Position numbers and translations under genes: made by a program
DNA from: Parvularcula sp964556115
GTDB lineage: Bacteria > Pseudomonadota > Alphaproteobacteria > Caulobacterales > Parvularculaceae
DNA length: 64,000 bases
Reading direction: 5' to 3'
Assembly: GCA_964556115.1 (NCBI GenBank)
Contig: CAZKVC010000002.1
Coordinates: 186,001 to 250,000, forward strand
Notes under the pieces: generated by a model
Told to the model about the DNA's origin: nothing
Databases searched by the model: none
The model's input: the letters and a program-made list of their open reading frames with translations, nothing else
Part shown: piece after piece, positions 26,375 through 34,427 of the stretch
Numbering within the stretch: position 1 is the first letter of the stretch
How the letters are laid out: each line of letters starts with the position of its first letter

Positions 26375-27826
26375 TCAGTTGCGGCCATTGTCACGAATGA
26401 AGCCGACCGACTGGGTCAGCGTTTCCCCGCTCGTTTCATCGCGCAGGGTGAAGGTGATCTCTTCCTGCGGGCGTTCCCTACCCGGAAGGGTCAGGAAGAG
26501 GCGAAGCTGCACAAGCTTGTCGCCCGGTACCTCAAGGGTGATCCGGTCGCCATCGACATCCCGGCCGACCGCTCCGAGGACCAGCTCTTCCGGGCCTTCA
26601 ACACTTAGGGTGTAGCTGCGCAGGTCGCTGTTCTTGTTGAGGATCCGGGCGTTCAGCGCGTTGCGCACGGTGCCGTCGGAGAGGGTCGTTGCCACCACCG
26701 CACGGTCCCGCTCCAGCCCGAACTCGGTCGTCTGGCGGCCCGTCAGGCCAAAGACCATGAGTGCCGAGATGGCAGCCAGGAGAACCGCGTAAAGAATGGT
26801 CCGGGCTCTGATGAGATCGGGAAAGCGCTTGCGGTTCTCGGGTTCCTTGACCGTCTCATAATCCTGCCCGTAGGCGATCAAACCCTTGGGGAAGCCCATC
26901 TTGGCCATGACGGAATCGCATGCATCGACGCAGAGGCCGCAATTGATACATTCGAGCTGGTCGCCGTCGCGAATGTCGATTCCCATGGGGCAGGCAACGA
27001 CACAGCCATTGCAGTCGATGCAATCGCCAAGATCGGACCAGTCCTTGCCCTTCTTGTGCTTGCCCCGCGGCTCACCCCGGCGGTGGTAATAGCCAACCTG
27101 GAAGGTTTTCGCATCGGTCAGCGCGCCCTGGATGCGCGGCCATGGGCACATATAGGTACAGACCTGTTCACGCATCAGCCCTGCGAGGCTATAGGTCGTG
27201 AAGGTCAGGACAGCGATAAAGATATAGGACGTGCCCGGCGCATCGCCGGTGAAAAGGGCGCGGACCACCGTAGGCGCGTCATGGAAATAAAGTACCCATG
27301 CCCCGCCGGTCGCCATGGCGATGAGAAGCCAGAGGCTGTGCTTGGTTATCTTCTTGGCGACCTTGCTCACCGACCAGGGCTGTTTGGCGAGGCGGAGGCG
27401 CTTGTTCCGGTCGCCTTCGACCATCCTCTCGACTGCAATATAGAGATCAGTCCACACCGTTTGCGGGCAGGCATAGCCGCACCAGAGCCGTCCCCAGACG
27501 GCCGTGACGAGGAAAAGGGCGAGGGCGGAAAGAACGAGGAGGCCCGTGATGAGATAGAACTCGTCCGGCCAGATCTCGATCCCGAAGAAATAGAGCCGGC
27601 TGCCCGCAAAATCCGCGAGGACAGCCTGGCTGGGCTCCTGCGGAGCGCGGGACCAGCGGATCCAGGGCAGGCCGTAGTAGATGCCCAGGGTGACGAACAG
27701 CACGATCCACTTCGTGACGCGGTACTTGCCCTTCACCAGTTGCGGGTGGATCGCCTCCCGCTTGGCATAGAGCTGAGGCGGGTCCTGCTGGGGTGCTGCT
27801 CCGTCATCGAAGGCCATGGTGCTCAC
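26375..27826 (-). CDS. ccoG: Cytochrome c oxidase accessory protein CcoG (FixG)
   Basis: 483 aa: several membrane helices, a periplasmic C-terminal Ig-like domain, and between them two ferredoxin-type 4Fe-4S motifs (CIDCNGCVVACP and CINCGLCVDACD). CcoG reduces copper during cbb3 assembly. WGRLWCGYACPQTVW is the conserved membrane motif. The GTG at 27826 overlaps the ccoP stop as GTGA; ATG at 27817 is an alternative. Confidence 0.95.
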   Translation of the reverse strand: MSTMAFDDGAAPQQDPPQLYAKREAIHPQLVKGKYRVTKWIVLFVTLGIYYGLPWIRWSRAPQEPSQAVLADFAGSRLYFFGIEIWPDEFYLITGLLVLSALALFLVTAVWGRLWCGYACPQTVWTDLYIAVERMVEGDRNKRLRLAKQPWSVSKVAKKITKHSLWLLIAMATGGAWVLYFHDAPTVVRALFTGDAPGTSYIFIAVLTFTTYSLAGLMREQVCTYMCPWPRIQGALTDAKTFQVGYYHRRGEPRGKHKKGKDWSDLGDCIDCNGCVVACPMGIDIRDGDQLECINCGLCVDACDSVMAKMGFPKGLIAYGQDYETVKEPENRKRFPDLIRARTILYAVLLAAISALMVFGLTGRQTTEFGLERDRAVVATTLSDGTVRNALNARILNKNSDLRSYTLSVEGPEELVLGAVGRDVDGDRITLEVPGDKLVQLRLFLTLPGRERPQEEITFTLRDETSGETLTQSVGFIRDNGRN

Positions 27827-28791
27827 CGCTTGTCCCTGATCTCCGTCCGGTCGCTGGAAGCCGGGAGTTCGAGGCTTCCAAGCTCGATGGCGTCGTCATT
27901 CTCGGCCGCGATTTCGGGCTCACCCCCGCCAAGCGCGTGGACGTAGATCGACAGTGCGGTGATCGTCGCCTCATCGAGGCGCTCGCTCCAATAAGGCATC
28001 ACACCGTGCTGGGGCGCGTAGATCTGTGAGCGGATCGACAGGCGGTCGCCGCCATAGAGCCATTCGGCATCAGCAAGGTTCGGCGCGCCCTGGCTGCGGT
28101 CGCCAAGGCCGTTTTCTCCGTGGCAGGCTGCGCACTGGGCCTGGTAGATCGGCGCGGCGCGTTCGAGAGCTTCCGTATCGCCTTGCGGCTCCGAGAAGTT
28201 CTGCACGAAGGTCGTCATGTCGCGGATCTGCTGCGAGTTCAGGATACCCGTCTCACCGAAGGCCGGCATGAAGGAGATGCGCTGTTCCTGATGGCCCGAG
28301 CGGATGCCGCGGACGAGGGTCTGCTTGATTTCCGTGAGCGAGCCGCCCCACAGCCAGACATCGTCGGCGAGGTTGGGGTAGCCTTCATAGCCCCGGCCAC
28401 CAACGCCGTGGCAGGTCGCGCAATTGTCACCGAAGGCAGAAGCGCCCGCGGCCATCGCGAACTGGAAAAGCTCCGGATCACGCTCGATCTCCTCTAGCGA
28501 CGCTGAGGTCAGAAGGCGCTCTGCAAGCTCTTCACGCTGAGCGCTGGCGAGCGCCATTTCCTGTGCCACATTCACCCGCTCCGAGTGGTTGCGGAGCCCG
28601 GGGATGCCGGGGAAGGACGGCATGAAGATGCAGTAGATCACCGCCCAGAAGATCGTGGCGTAGAAGATGATCAGCCACCAGCGGGGCAGAGGCGTGTTCA
28701 GTTCCTTGATGCCGTCCCATTCGTGCCCGGTGGTCTCGGTTCCGGTGTGCTGGTCCACATCCTTGGTGGTTTGATGCTTGGGATCAGTCAT
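27823..28791 (-). CDS. ccoP: cbb3 oxidase di-heme subunit CcoP
   Basis: 322 aa: an N-terminal cytoplasmic segment (WDGIKELNTPLPRWW), one membrane helix and two class-I cytochrome c domains with CATCH and CAACH heme motifs and distal methionines. CcoP takes electrons from soluble or membrane cytochrome c and passes them to CcoO. It overlaps ccoQ by 8 bp. Confidence 0.96.
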   Translation of the reverse strand: MTDPKHQTTKDVDQHTGTETTGHEWDGIKELNTPLPRWWLIIFYATIFWAVIYCIFMPSFPGIPGLRNHSERVNVAQEMALASAQREELAERLLTSASLEEIERDPELFQFAMAAGASAFGDNCATCHGVGGRGYEGYPNLADDVWLWGGSLTEIKQTLVRGIRSGHQEQRISFMPAFGETGILNSQQIRDMTTFVQNFSEPQGDTEALERAAPIYQAQCAACHGENGLGDRSQGAPNLADAEWLYGGDRLSIRSQIYAPQHGVMPYWSERLDEATITALSIYVHALGGGEPEIAAENDDAIELGSLELPASSDRTEIRDKR

Positions 28792-28945
28792 TGTCTTTGT
28801 CCTCGTCCTCGAGGGGAGCGTGAGCGGCCTTGTCGAAGGTTTTGCGGTTCCCGGGCCTGAAGGCGTAGAAGAGCACCAGGGCGAAAGCGGCGACGAACAG
28901 GATCAGGCCGAAGGTCTGGGCGATGTCGGAAAGAAGAACGTGCAT
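28784..28945 (-). CDS. ccoQ: cbb3 oxidase small subunit CcoQ
   Basis: A 53-aa protein with one membrane helix (FGLILFVAAFALVLFYAF) ending RPGNRKTFDKAAHAPLEDED, the standard CcoQ tail. CcoQ stabilises CcoP in the complex. Start at 28945 lies four bases after the ccoO gene. Size and order in ccoNOQP are normal. Confidence 0.93.
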   Translation of the reverse strand: MHVLLSDIAQTFGLILFVAAFALVLFYAFRPGNRKTFDKAAHAPLEDEDKDND

Positions 28946-28949
28946 AAGG

Positions 28950-29738
28950 TCAGCCTTCTTCCTTGCCGGTCTCGCGGGCGGAGACGGCGATATCGTCCGT
29001 ATCCCGCTGCAGCTTGTCCTCGATCGGGATGGTGCTGAAATCGACCATGGTGCCAAGGACCTGGAGATAGGCGATCAGGGCATCCATCTCAGTCACCTGG
29101 CGGTTGTCGGAGAAGTCAGGGATGACCGCGGTGGGCCAGCGTTCCTCGAAACCTGCGAAGTCTTCCGAAGTGGGCGATCCTGCCTGCAGGAGGAGGTCGG
29201 CTTCGGCCTCCTCGATCTGCTCGTCGGTATAGGGAACACCGACGCGGCGGTTGGCCACCATCTTCGCACCGATGCGCGCCGTCTCGAGGCTTCGTTCGTT
29301 GAGGAAGGCATAGGGCGGCATGACTGATTCCGGCACAAGGCTACGCGGATCGATCAGGTGCTGGCGGTGCCAGGCGTCGGAATACTTGCCGCCGACGCGC
29401 GCGAGGTCGGGGCCCGTCCTCTTCGAGCCCCATTGGAAGGGGTGATCGTACATGCTTTCGGCCGCCAGGGAGTAGTGACCGTAGCGCTCGACCTCGTCAC
29501 GCAAGGGACGGATCATCTGGCTGTGGCAGCTGTAGCAGCCCTCGCGGATGTAGATGTCCCGGCCCGCGAGCTCCAGCGGGGTGTAGGGACGAACGCCGTC
29601 GACTTCCTCGATGGTGTTCTCCACGTAGAAGAGCGGGGCGATCTCGATCAGTCCCCCGATCGACACCACCACAAGAATGGCGGCGACAAGGGGTCCTGAA
29701 TGTTTCTCGAGAAAGCTGTGGCGGTTCATGATCGACAT
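28950..29738 (-). CDS. ccoO: cbb3 oxidase mono-heme subunit CcoO
   Basis: 262 aa with one N-terminal membrane anchor and a cytochrome c domain with CYSCH (EGCYSCHSQMIRP) and GPDLARVGGKYSDAWH. CcoO passes electrons from CcoP to the CcoN hemes. GGAG lies 8 bp before the ATG at 29738; a second ATG at 29729 is close by. Placed six bases after ccoN. Confidence 0.96.
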   Translation of the reverse strand: MSIMNRHSFLEKHSGPLVAAILVVVSIGGLIEIAPLFYVENTIEEVDGVRPYTPLELAGRDIYIREGCYSCHSQMIRPLRDEVERYGHYSLAAESMYDHPFQWGSKRTGPDLARVGGKYSDAWHRQHLIDPRSLVPESVMPPYAFLNERSLETARIGAKMVANRRVGVPYTDEQIEEAEADLLLQAGSPTSEDFAGFEERWPTAVIPDFSDNRQVTEMDALIAYLQVLGTMVDFSTIPIEDKLQRDTDDIAVSARETGKEEG

Positions 29739-29744
29739 GTCAGG

Positions 29745-31412
29745 TCACTCCGCAGGAACGGTTGAGCCGGTAGGGGCAGGGTCCGTCTTCGGCGTGATCT
29801 CGCTTTGACGTACCCGGCCCTTGGCCGTCTGGTGGAGGTTGAAGCACATGATCAGGGCACCGCTGAGGTAGAGGACACCGCCAAGCATCCGGATCACGTA
29901 AGGAATGTGTTTCGCTTCCACGGTCTCCACGAAGGAGTATTGCAGGAAGCCGAGCTCATCATAGGCGCGCCATTGGAGACCTTCCGTGATCCCCGCAACC
30001 CACATCGCGCAGATGTAGAGGATGATGCCCAGGGTCGCGATCCAGAAGTGCCATTCGACGAGGGCAAGCGAGTAGAGGCGCTCGCGCTTCCAGACCCACT
30101 GCGTCAGGCAGTAAAGGGCGCCGAAGCTGATGAAGCCGACCCAGCCGAGCGAGCCCGAGTGAACGTGGCCGATGCCCCATTCGGTGTAGTGCGACAGCGA
30201 GTTGACCGCGCGGACCGAGAGAAGCGGGCCTTCGAAGGTCGACATGCCATAGAAGGCGAGACTGACGATCATCATGCGGACAACCGGGTCTGTGCGCAGT
30301 TTGTCCCAGGCGCCCGACAGGGTCATCACGCCGTTGATCATGCCGCCCCAGCTGGGCATCCAGAGCATGATCGAGAACACCATGCCCAGGGTCTGCGCCC
30401 ATTCGGGAAGCGCCGTGTAGTGAAGGTGGTGGGGGCCGGCCCAGATATAGATGAAGATCAGCGACCAGAAGTGGACGATCGACAGACGGTAGGAATAGAC
30501 CGGACGGTTCACACGCTTCGGAATGAAGTAGTACATGATCGCGAGGAACCCCGCGGTCAGGAAGAAGCCCACAGCGTTGTGGGCGTACCACCACTGGGTC
30601 AACGCATCCTGCACCCCGCCGAAAAGCGCATAGCTGCGGCTCTCGAGAAGAGAAACAGGCACGGAGAGGTTGTTGACGACGTGCAGCATTGCCACGGTGA
30701 CGATGAAGGCGAGGTAGAACCAGTTCGCCACATAGATATGCGGCTCCTTGCGCTTCCAGATCGTGCCGAGAAAAACCAGGAGGTAGGCGACCCAGACGAC
30801 GGTCAGCCAAAGGTCCGCATACCATTCGGGCTCGGCATATTCCTTCGACTGGGTGATCCCCATCAGATAGCCGGTCGCCGCGATGACGATGAAGAGGTTG
30901 TAGCCCCAGAAGACGAACCAGGGGAGCGTGCCGCCGAAGAGCCGCGCACGGGTCGTCCGCTGAATGACGTAGAAGGACGTCGCGATCAGGACGTTGCCGC
31001 CGAAGGCGAAGATCACCGCCGAGGTGTGGACCGGGCGCAGACGGCTGAAATTGAGCTGCGGCGCGTTCGGCCAGGAAAGAAGCTCAGGGAAAGCTAGCTG
31101 GGCGGCGAGAATCGTTCCGACGAGGAAGCCTGCCACGCCCCAGAAGGCGGAAACGCCGACCCCCGCCTTGACGATGTTCATGTTGTAGCTGTTCGGGTCC
31201 GGCCGCTTGCCGCCCTGAAGCTGCATCAACAGCGCGTAGAGCCCCCCGCAGAACGCTGTGAGGAACATCAGCGAGTGGATCTGCATCGCCGCTTCCGGCG
31301 TCGCCATCGCTACGATGAAGAAGAAAAAGGCACCGATCGCCAGAAAAATGGCGAGGTAGGGGATCTCAGCGCCGTATTCGACGGAGTTATTGGCGGTTGC
31401 AGGTCCTGTCAC
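29745..31412 (-). CDS. ccoN: cbb3 oxidase catalytic subunit CcoN
   Basis: Heme-copper oxidase subunit I of the high-affinity cbb3 type: about 12 or more membrane helices with the heme and CuB histidines in LRPVHTSAVIFAFGGN, WYAHNAVGF and WAGPHHLHYTALPEW. I prefer a GTG start at 31412 (555 aa) because AGGAGGCGAGGAG lies just before it and the protein then begins at the conserved region; an in-frame ATG at 31475 would add 21 residues and lacks a site. It opens the operon ccoN-O-Q-P-G-H-I-S. Confidence 0.95.
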   Translation of the reverse strand: MTGPATANNSVEYGAEIPYLAIFLAIGAFFFFIVAMATPEAAMQIHSLMFLTAFCGGLYALLMQLQGGKRPDPNSYNMNIVKAGVGVSAFWGVAGFLVGTILAAQLAFPELLSWPNAPQLNFSRLRPVHTSAVIFAFGGNVLIATSFYVIQRTTRARLFGGTLPWFVFWGYNLFIVIAATGYLMGITQSKEYAEPEWYADLWLTVVWVAYLLVFLGTIWKRKEPHIYVANWFYLAFIVTVAMLHVVNNLSVPVSLLESRSYALFGGVQDALTQWWYAHNAVGFFLTAGFLAIMYYFIPKRVNRPVYSYRLSIVHFWSLIFIYIWAGPHHLHYTALPEWAQTLGMVFSIMLWMPSWGGMINGVMTLSGAWDKLRTDPVVRMMIVSLAFYGMSTFEGPLLSVRAVNSLSHYTEWGIGHVHSGSLGWVGFISFGALYCLTQWVWKRERLYSLALVEWHFWIATLGIILYICAMWVAGITEGLQWRAYDELGFLQYSFVETVEAKHIPYVIRMLGGVLYLSGALIMCFNLHQTAKGRVRQSEITPKTDPAPTGSTVPAE

Positions 31413-31477
31413 GGTTCTCCTCGCCTCCTTGATGGATGGGCTGTCGCCCAAACTCGCGGAAATGCGAGGCTGCATCT

Positions 31478-31491
31478 TTGCGTCGGCGCAA
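31478..31491. promoter_or_regulatory. FixK-type box (TTGC-N6-GCAA) upstream of ccoN
   Basis: TTGCGTCGGCGCAA fits the FixK2-type consensus TTG(A/C)-N6-(T/G)CAA and is the core of a perfect 7-bp inverted repeat, CTTTGCG-TCGG-CGCAAAG (31476-31493). It lies about 65-80 bp before the preferred ccoN start, in the gap shared with the small exported-protein gene on the other strand. A FixK-type regulator is encoded 1.5 kb away. Confidence 0.6.
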
Positions 31492-31525
31492 AGACCGGGA
31501 GGGAGGCATGTAGAAAGTTCCTGCC

Positions 31526-31777
31526 ATGACAGGTTCGAGCGGCAGAAAGATCGCCTGCGGTCTCGCCGTGCTCGGCATGGCGGGCTCGCTGGCGTCCGCC
31601 ATGGTGCCTGAAGATTCCCTGATGGTGACGGTCTGCCGCCCTGGCGGCATCGTTGAACGTGTGCCCTTCGAGCTGCCGGGCGATGATGGTCCGGGCGACG
31701 AGCCCGTGCAGGCCTGTCACGGCAGCGCCGTCCTCTCCCGCCGGGGAGAAAAGCTGCCGCTCCCGGACATGGTGTAA
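31526..31777 (+). CDS. Small exported hypothetical protein
   Basis: 83 aa with a signal-like N-terminus (KIACGLAVLGMAGSLASA) and then VCRPGGIVERVPFELPG and a single later CHGS motif. The VC...G...R..PFEL and ACH pattern resembles short uncharacterised alphaproteobacterial exported proteins. A clean intrinsic terminator begins at its stop codon, which supports a real gene. It diverges from ccoN across the FixK-type box and may be co-regulated. Function unknown. Confidence 0.65.
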   Translation: MTGSSGRKIACGLAVLGMAGSLASAMVPEDSLMVTVCRPGGIVERVPFELPGDDGPGDEPVQACHGSAVLSRRGEKLPLPDMV

Positions 31778-31797
31778 GCCTGGGCGCCAGGCTTTTT
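31776..31797 (+). terminator. Intrinsic terminator of the small exported-protein gene
   Basis: AAGCCTGG and CCAGGCTT form a perfect 8-bp stem with a GCG loop (31776-31794), followed by further T residues. It overlaps the stop codon of the gene ending at 31777. Confidence 0.8.
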
Positions 31798-31832
31798 CTA
31801 CATGGACTGAGGGGGCGCGGCCTCCGATGGCG

Positions 31833-31860
31833 GCAAAAAAAACGGGCCCGGGGGCCCGTT
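31833..31860 (-). terminator. Intrinsic terminator of the universal stress protein gene
   Basis: AACGGGCCC at 31841-31849 and GGGCCCGTT at 31852-31860 form a strong GC stem. Read on the minus strand it is followed by a T run opposite the A tract at 31835-31842. It lies 24 bp after the universal stress gene stop. Confidence 0.8.
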
Positions 31861-31883
31861 TCTCCGATTGAGGTGTGGGTCCG

Positions 31884-32690
31884 TCAGTGGACCATGATGA
31901 TGGGAAGCTCCGTGTTCTTGATAAGCTTCCGGGTCACCCCGCCAAGGATGCGTTCGCGGAAGCGGGAGCGTGAGTAAGCGCCGATCAGTACCGCGTCGGC
32001 GCCCATATTGCGGGCTTCGGCCATGATGGTCGCGCCGACGCTGTCTTCGGTCCGCTTCACGGTCTTGCCCGTCGCTTTGATGCCGCCGAGGCGGAGACCC
32101 TCCGCCACAGCCTCCGGTTCGGGGGTATCGTCGCGGGCCTGCCCGACAGTCAGGACGCTGACCTCTTCCGCATCGGCGAGGAGCGGCCGCGCGACTGCCA
32201 ATGCCCGCGCGGCTTCGATGCTGCCGTTCCAGGCCGCGAGGATCTTGCGGGGCGCGGTCGGTTTGCCGGAACTCGGGGCGATCAGGACGGGGCGGCCCGA
32301 GCCGATCATGATCGCCTCGATAAGATCGGTCGCGTCGTTGCGTCCTGCGAGTTCCGGGGTCGCGGTGACGATGAGATCGGCCGTCCGGGCGGCTGCGCCG
32401 AGATCGGCATATTCGTCGCCCCTGCGTTGCAGCCACTTGGAAGGATGGTCGCCGCAGGCATCGGAGAAGCCCTGCTTCATGAGGGAGGCGCGTTCTTCGA
32501 CCCCGCGCTCCCAATCCTTCATGATCTCCGTGTTCCAATAATAATCGGCGATGGGAGCGGAGGGTTCGCCCTGGACGTGAAGGCCGACAAGAGTTGCGCC
32601 GCTTTCCGCGGCCAGCGCGCGTGCCCATGCCATGGCGGTGGGCAGGCTGTCCTTGTCGTAAGTGGGAACGAAGACGGTACCGAGTTTCAT
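31884..32690 (-). CDS. Universal stress protein, tandem UspA-like
   Basis: 268 aa. Both halves are UspA-like: the first begins GTVFVPTYDKDSLPTAMAWA, the second KILAAWNGSIEAARALAVA and ends with ADAVLIGAYSRSRFRERILG and the nucleotide-loop pattern GGVTRKLIKNTELPIIMVH. Such proteins bind ATP and aid survival in low oxygen or stress. AAGGAG precedes the ATG. It lies just after the fixK-type gene on the same strand and is commonly a target of that regulon; no FixK box was found in the 65-bp gap. Confidence 0.9.
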   Translation of the reverse strand: MKLGTVFVPTYDKDSLPTAMAWARALAAESGATLVGLHVQGEPSAPIADYYWNTEIMKDWERGVEERASLMKQGFSDACGDHPSKWLQRRGDEYADLGAAARTADLIVTATPELAGRNDATDLIEAIMIGSGRPVLIAPSSGKPTAPRKILAAWNGSIEAARALAVARPLLADAEEVSVLTVGQARDDTPEPEAVAEGLRLGGIKATGKTVKRTEDSVGATIMAEARNMGADAVLIGAYSRSRFRERILGGVTRKLIKNTELPIIMVH

Positions 32691-32755
32691 GGCTTGGCTC
32701 CTTTATGGCCGTAGTCTTACCGAAGCGGACGGCCGAATAACCGTCCGTACGCAAC

Positions 32756-33319
32756 TTATGCTGCCAGCGCACCGCCCATGCGGTAGCTGCGGCTGCCGAC
32801 CTTGGTCAGGGTTTCGTCCCGCTGCCACTGGGCGAAGGTCCGGCTGACCGTTTCGAGGGTCAGTCCCGTGAAGTCGGCAATCTGCTGGCGGGTGAGGGGC
32901 AGGTCGAAGACCTCTCCGTCCTGGCCGAGACAATCGGCGGCAAGGCGGACGAATTCGAGAAGCCGCTCGCTGGCGCTCTTGCGCGACAGCATGGTGATAT
33001 GGCGGCGCTCGAAAGCCAGCCGGTCGCGCATCTGTTCGAGAACGAACTGCACCGTATCTGGATGGGAGAAGAGCTCGCTGGTCTCGAACCAGGCAACCTG
33101 CGACGGTATGAGGGCTTCGGCGAAATGGTCGAGGCAGCCGCTGCATTCGAAGTGAAGAAAATCGCCGGGTCCGGCGAGATCGAGGACCTGGCGGCGTCCG
33201 TCGGGAAGAAGGGCATAGAGGATCACGGCGCCGGACAGCAGCTTCGGCACTTTCTTCGTGCCTCCGCCCGCGCGGAAGATCGTCTGGCGTTTGGTGTAGG
33301 CCTGAACCGTCGAAATCAT
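32756..33319 (-). CDS. fixK: Crp/Fnr-family regulator, FixK type
   Basis: 187 aa: a cyclic-nucleotide-like beta-roll (LLSGAVILYALLPDGRRQVL) and a C-terminal winged helix-turn-helix with RQQIADFTGLTLETVSRTFA. The Glu...Ser-Arg recognition triad is that of FNR/FixK binding TTGAT-like boxes. The N-terminal cysteine cluster of oxygen-sensing FNR is absent; the only cysteines are an ECSGC pair near the middle and one further on. So oxygen is probably sensed upstream by FixL, and FixK relays it to cco genes. Strong GGGAGGAT before ATG. Confidence 0.85.
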   Translation of the reverse strand: MISTVQAYTKRQTIFRAGGGTKKVPKLLSGAVILYALLPDGRRQVLDLAGPGDFLHFECSGCLDHFAEALIPSQVAWFETSELFSHPDTVQFVLEQMRDRLAFERRHITMLSRKSASERLLEFVRLAADCLGQDGEVFDLPLTRQQIADFTGLTLETVSRTFAQWQRDETLTKVGSRSYRMGGALAA

Positions 33320-33396
33320 GGGATCCTCCCTGTTGGCCAGAACGTCGCAGAACGGCGGGTAGGAGAGAATCCGGGTCCCTTCGTACGGGGTTGTGC

Positions 33397-33771
33397 TTAC
33401 CCGGAGGCGATCGCGGTCAGGAGCTTTTGCGGATCGAGGGGCTTGCGGAAGGCCGCGAAGGGCTCGATCTGCGCCACGCCTTCCTTGAACGCGGTCGAGC
33501 GCAAGCCGGAAATAACAGCAATCCGCGTCGTGTGCTGACGGCGCCGCAGGATGGAGGCGATCTCCGGCCCGCTGATTCCCGGCAGGTCGATGTCCAGAAG
33601 GACGAGGTCGTGCTTGCCGGGCAGCGATTCCTTCAAGAAGGCCATGCCGTCGGCATAGCCCGTCACCTCATAGCCGGCATCGCCGAGCAGCATGAGGAGC
33701 GCTTCCCGCACCGCGGCGTCGTCCTCGACGACAAATACGCGGCGGGGGGAGGGGGAAGCCTGAAAGGACAT
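33397..33771 (-). CDS. Single-domain receiver protein in the fix cluster (possible FixT-like brake)
   Basis: 124 aa, one receiver domain and no output: FVVEDDAAVREAL, phospho-acceptor Asp60 (LVLLDIDLPG), the Ser of VISGLRS and the Lys of FRKPLD. It lies between fixJ and fixK on the same strand. Single receivers linked to FixLJ in other alphaproteobacteria (FixT) inhibit FixL; that role is inferred from position alone. Start at ATG 33771. Confidence 0.85.
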   Translation of the reverse strand: MSFQASPSPRRVFVVEDDAAVREALLMLLGDAGYEVTGYADGMAFLKESLPGKHDLVLLDIDLPGISGPEIASILRRRQHTTRIAVISGLRSTAFKEGVAQIEPFAAFRKPLDPQKLLTAIASG

Positions 33772-33833
33772 GGCGGCCAAGATAGCCTCGCGCCGTCATC
33801 TGTCCTTGCGTCACCGCAAATAACCGAAAGGGT

Positions 33834-34427
33834 TCAGGAAGAAACAGTCAGAAGCCTGACGAGACCTGCTACGTTGCGGACCTCGAGTTTCTTCAAGACC
33901 CGGGCGCGGTGGATCTCGACAGTGCGCGGGCTGCAGTCGAGCGTGCGGGCGACTTCCTTGTTGGTGAGCCCCTCATGAAGGAGAAGCGCCACCTCCCGCT
34001 CGCGCGGGGTCAGCTCGTCGAGAAGCTCCGTCGGGGCCGATTCCGCAGGGTCCCGTACGTTGCCGGCTTCCTCGATCGCCTGGACGAGTTCCTCCGCGGT
34101 GAAGGGTTTCTCGATGAAGCCGAACGCGCCAAGCTTCATCGCCTGGACGGCTGCCTGAACATCGGCATGGGCGCTGATCATCACGATGGGGAAGCCGGGT
34201 TCCCTGCCGTCTGCGGTCAAGGCGCGCAGTACGTCGAAACCGCTTTTGCCGGGCATCTTGAGGTCGAGAAAGACCAGCGCCCAGGGCTCTTCCGTGCCAT
34301 GATCGAGAAAAGCCTCGCCATTGGCAAAACTCGTCACGTCGAAACCGGCAGCCTCCAGCACCAGAACCGCACTGTCGCGGATGCTGGCATCGTCATCGAC
34401 AATGGCGATCGGGCGCCCCTCACTCAT
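33834..34427 (-). CDS. fixJ: Response regulator FixJ
   Basis: 197 aa: receiver domain with IVDDDASIRDSA, phospho-acceptor Asp55, VMISAHADV and FIEKPF, then a LuxR-type helix-turn-helix (LTPREREVALLLHEGLTNKE, TVEIHRARVLKKL). FixJ phosphorylated by FixL activates fixK. It overlaps fixL by 8 bp. Family assignment rests on the FixL neighbour, whose heme histidine is visible. Confidence 0.93.
   Translation of the reverse strand: MSEGRPIAIVDDDASIRDSAVLVLEAAGFDVTSFANGEAFLDHGTEEPWALVFLDLKMPGKSGFDVLRALTADGREPGFPIVMISAHADVQAAVQAMKLGAFGFIEKPFTAEELVQAIEEAGNVRDPAESAPTELLDELTPREREVALLLHEGLTNKEVARTLDCSPRTVEIHRARVLKKLEVRNVAGLVRLLTVSS

Noticed and set aside
29805..31097. 430-codon plus-strand frame
   Set aside because: Antisense to ccoN, whose heme and copper histidines are clear.
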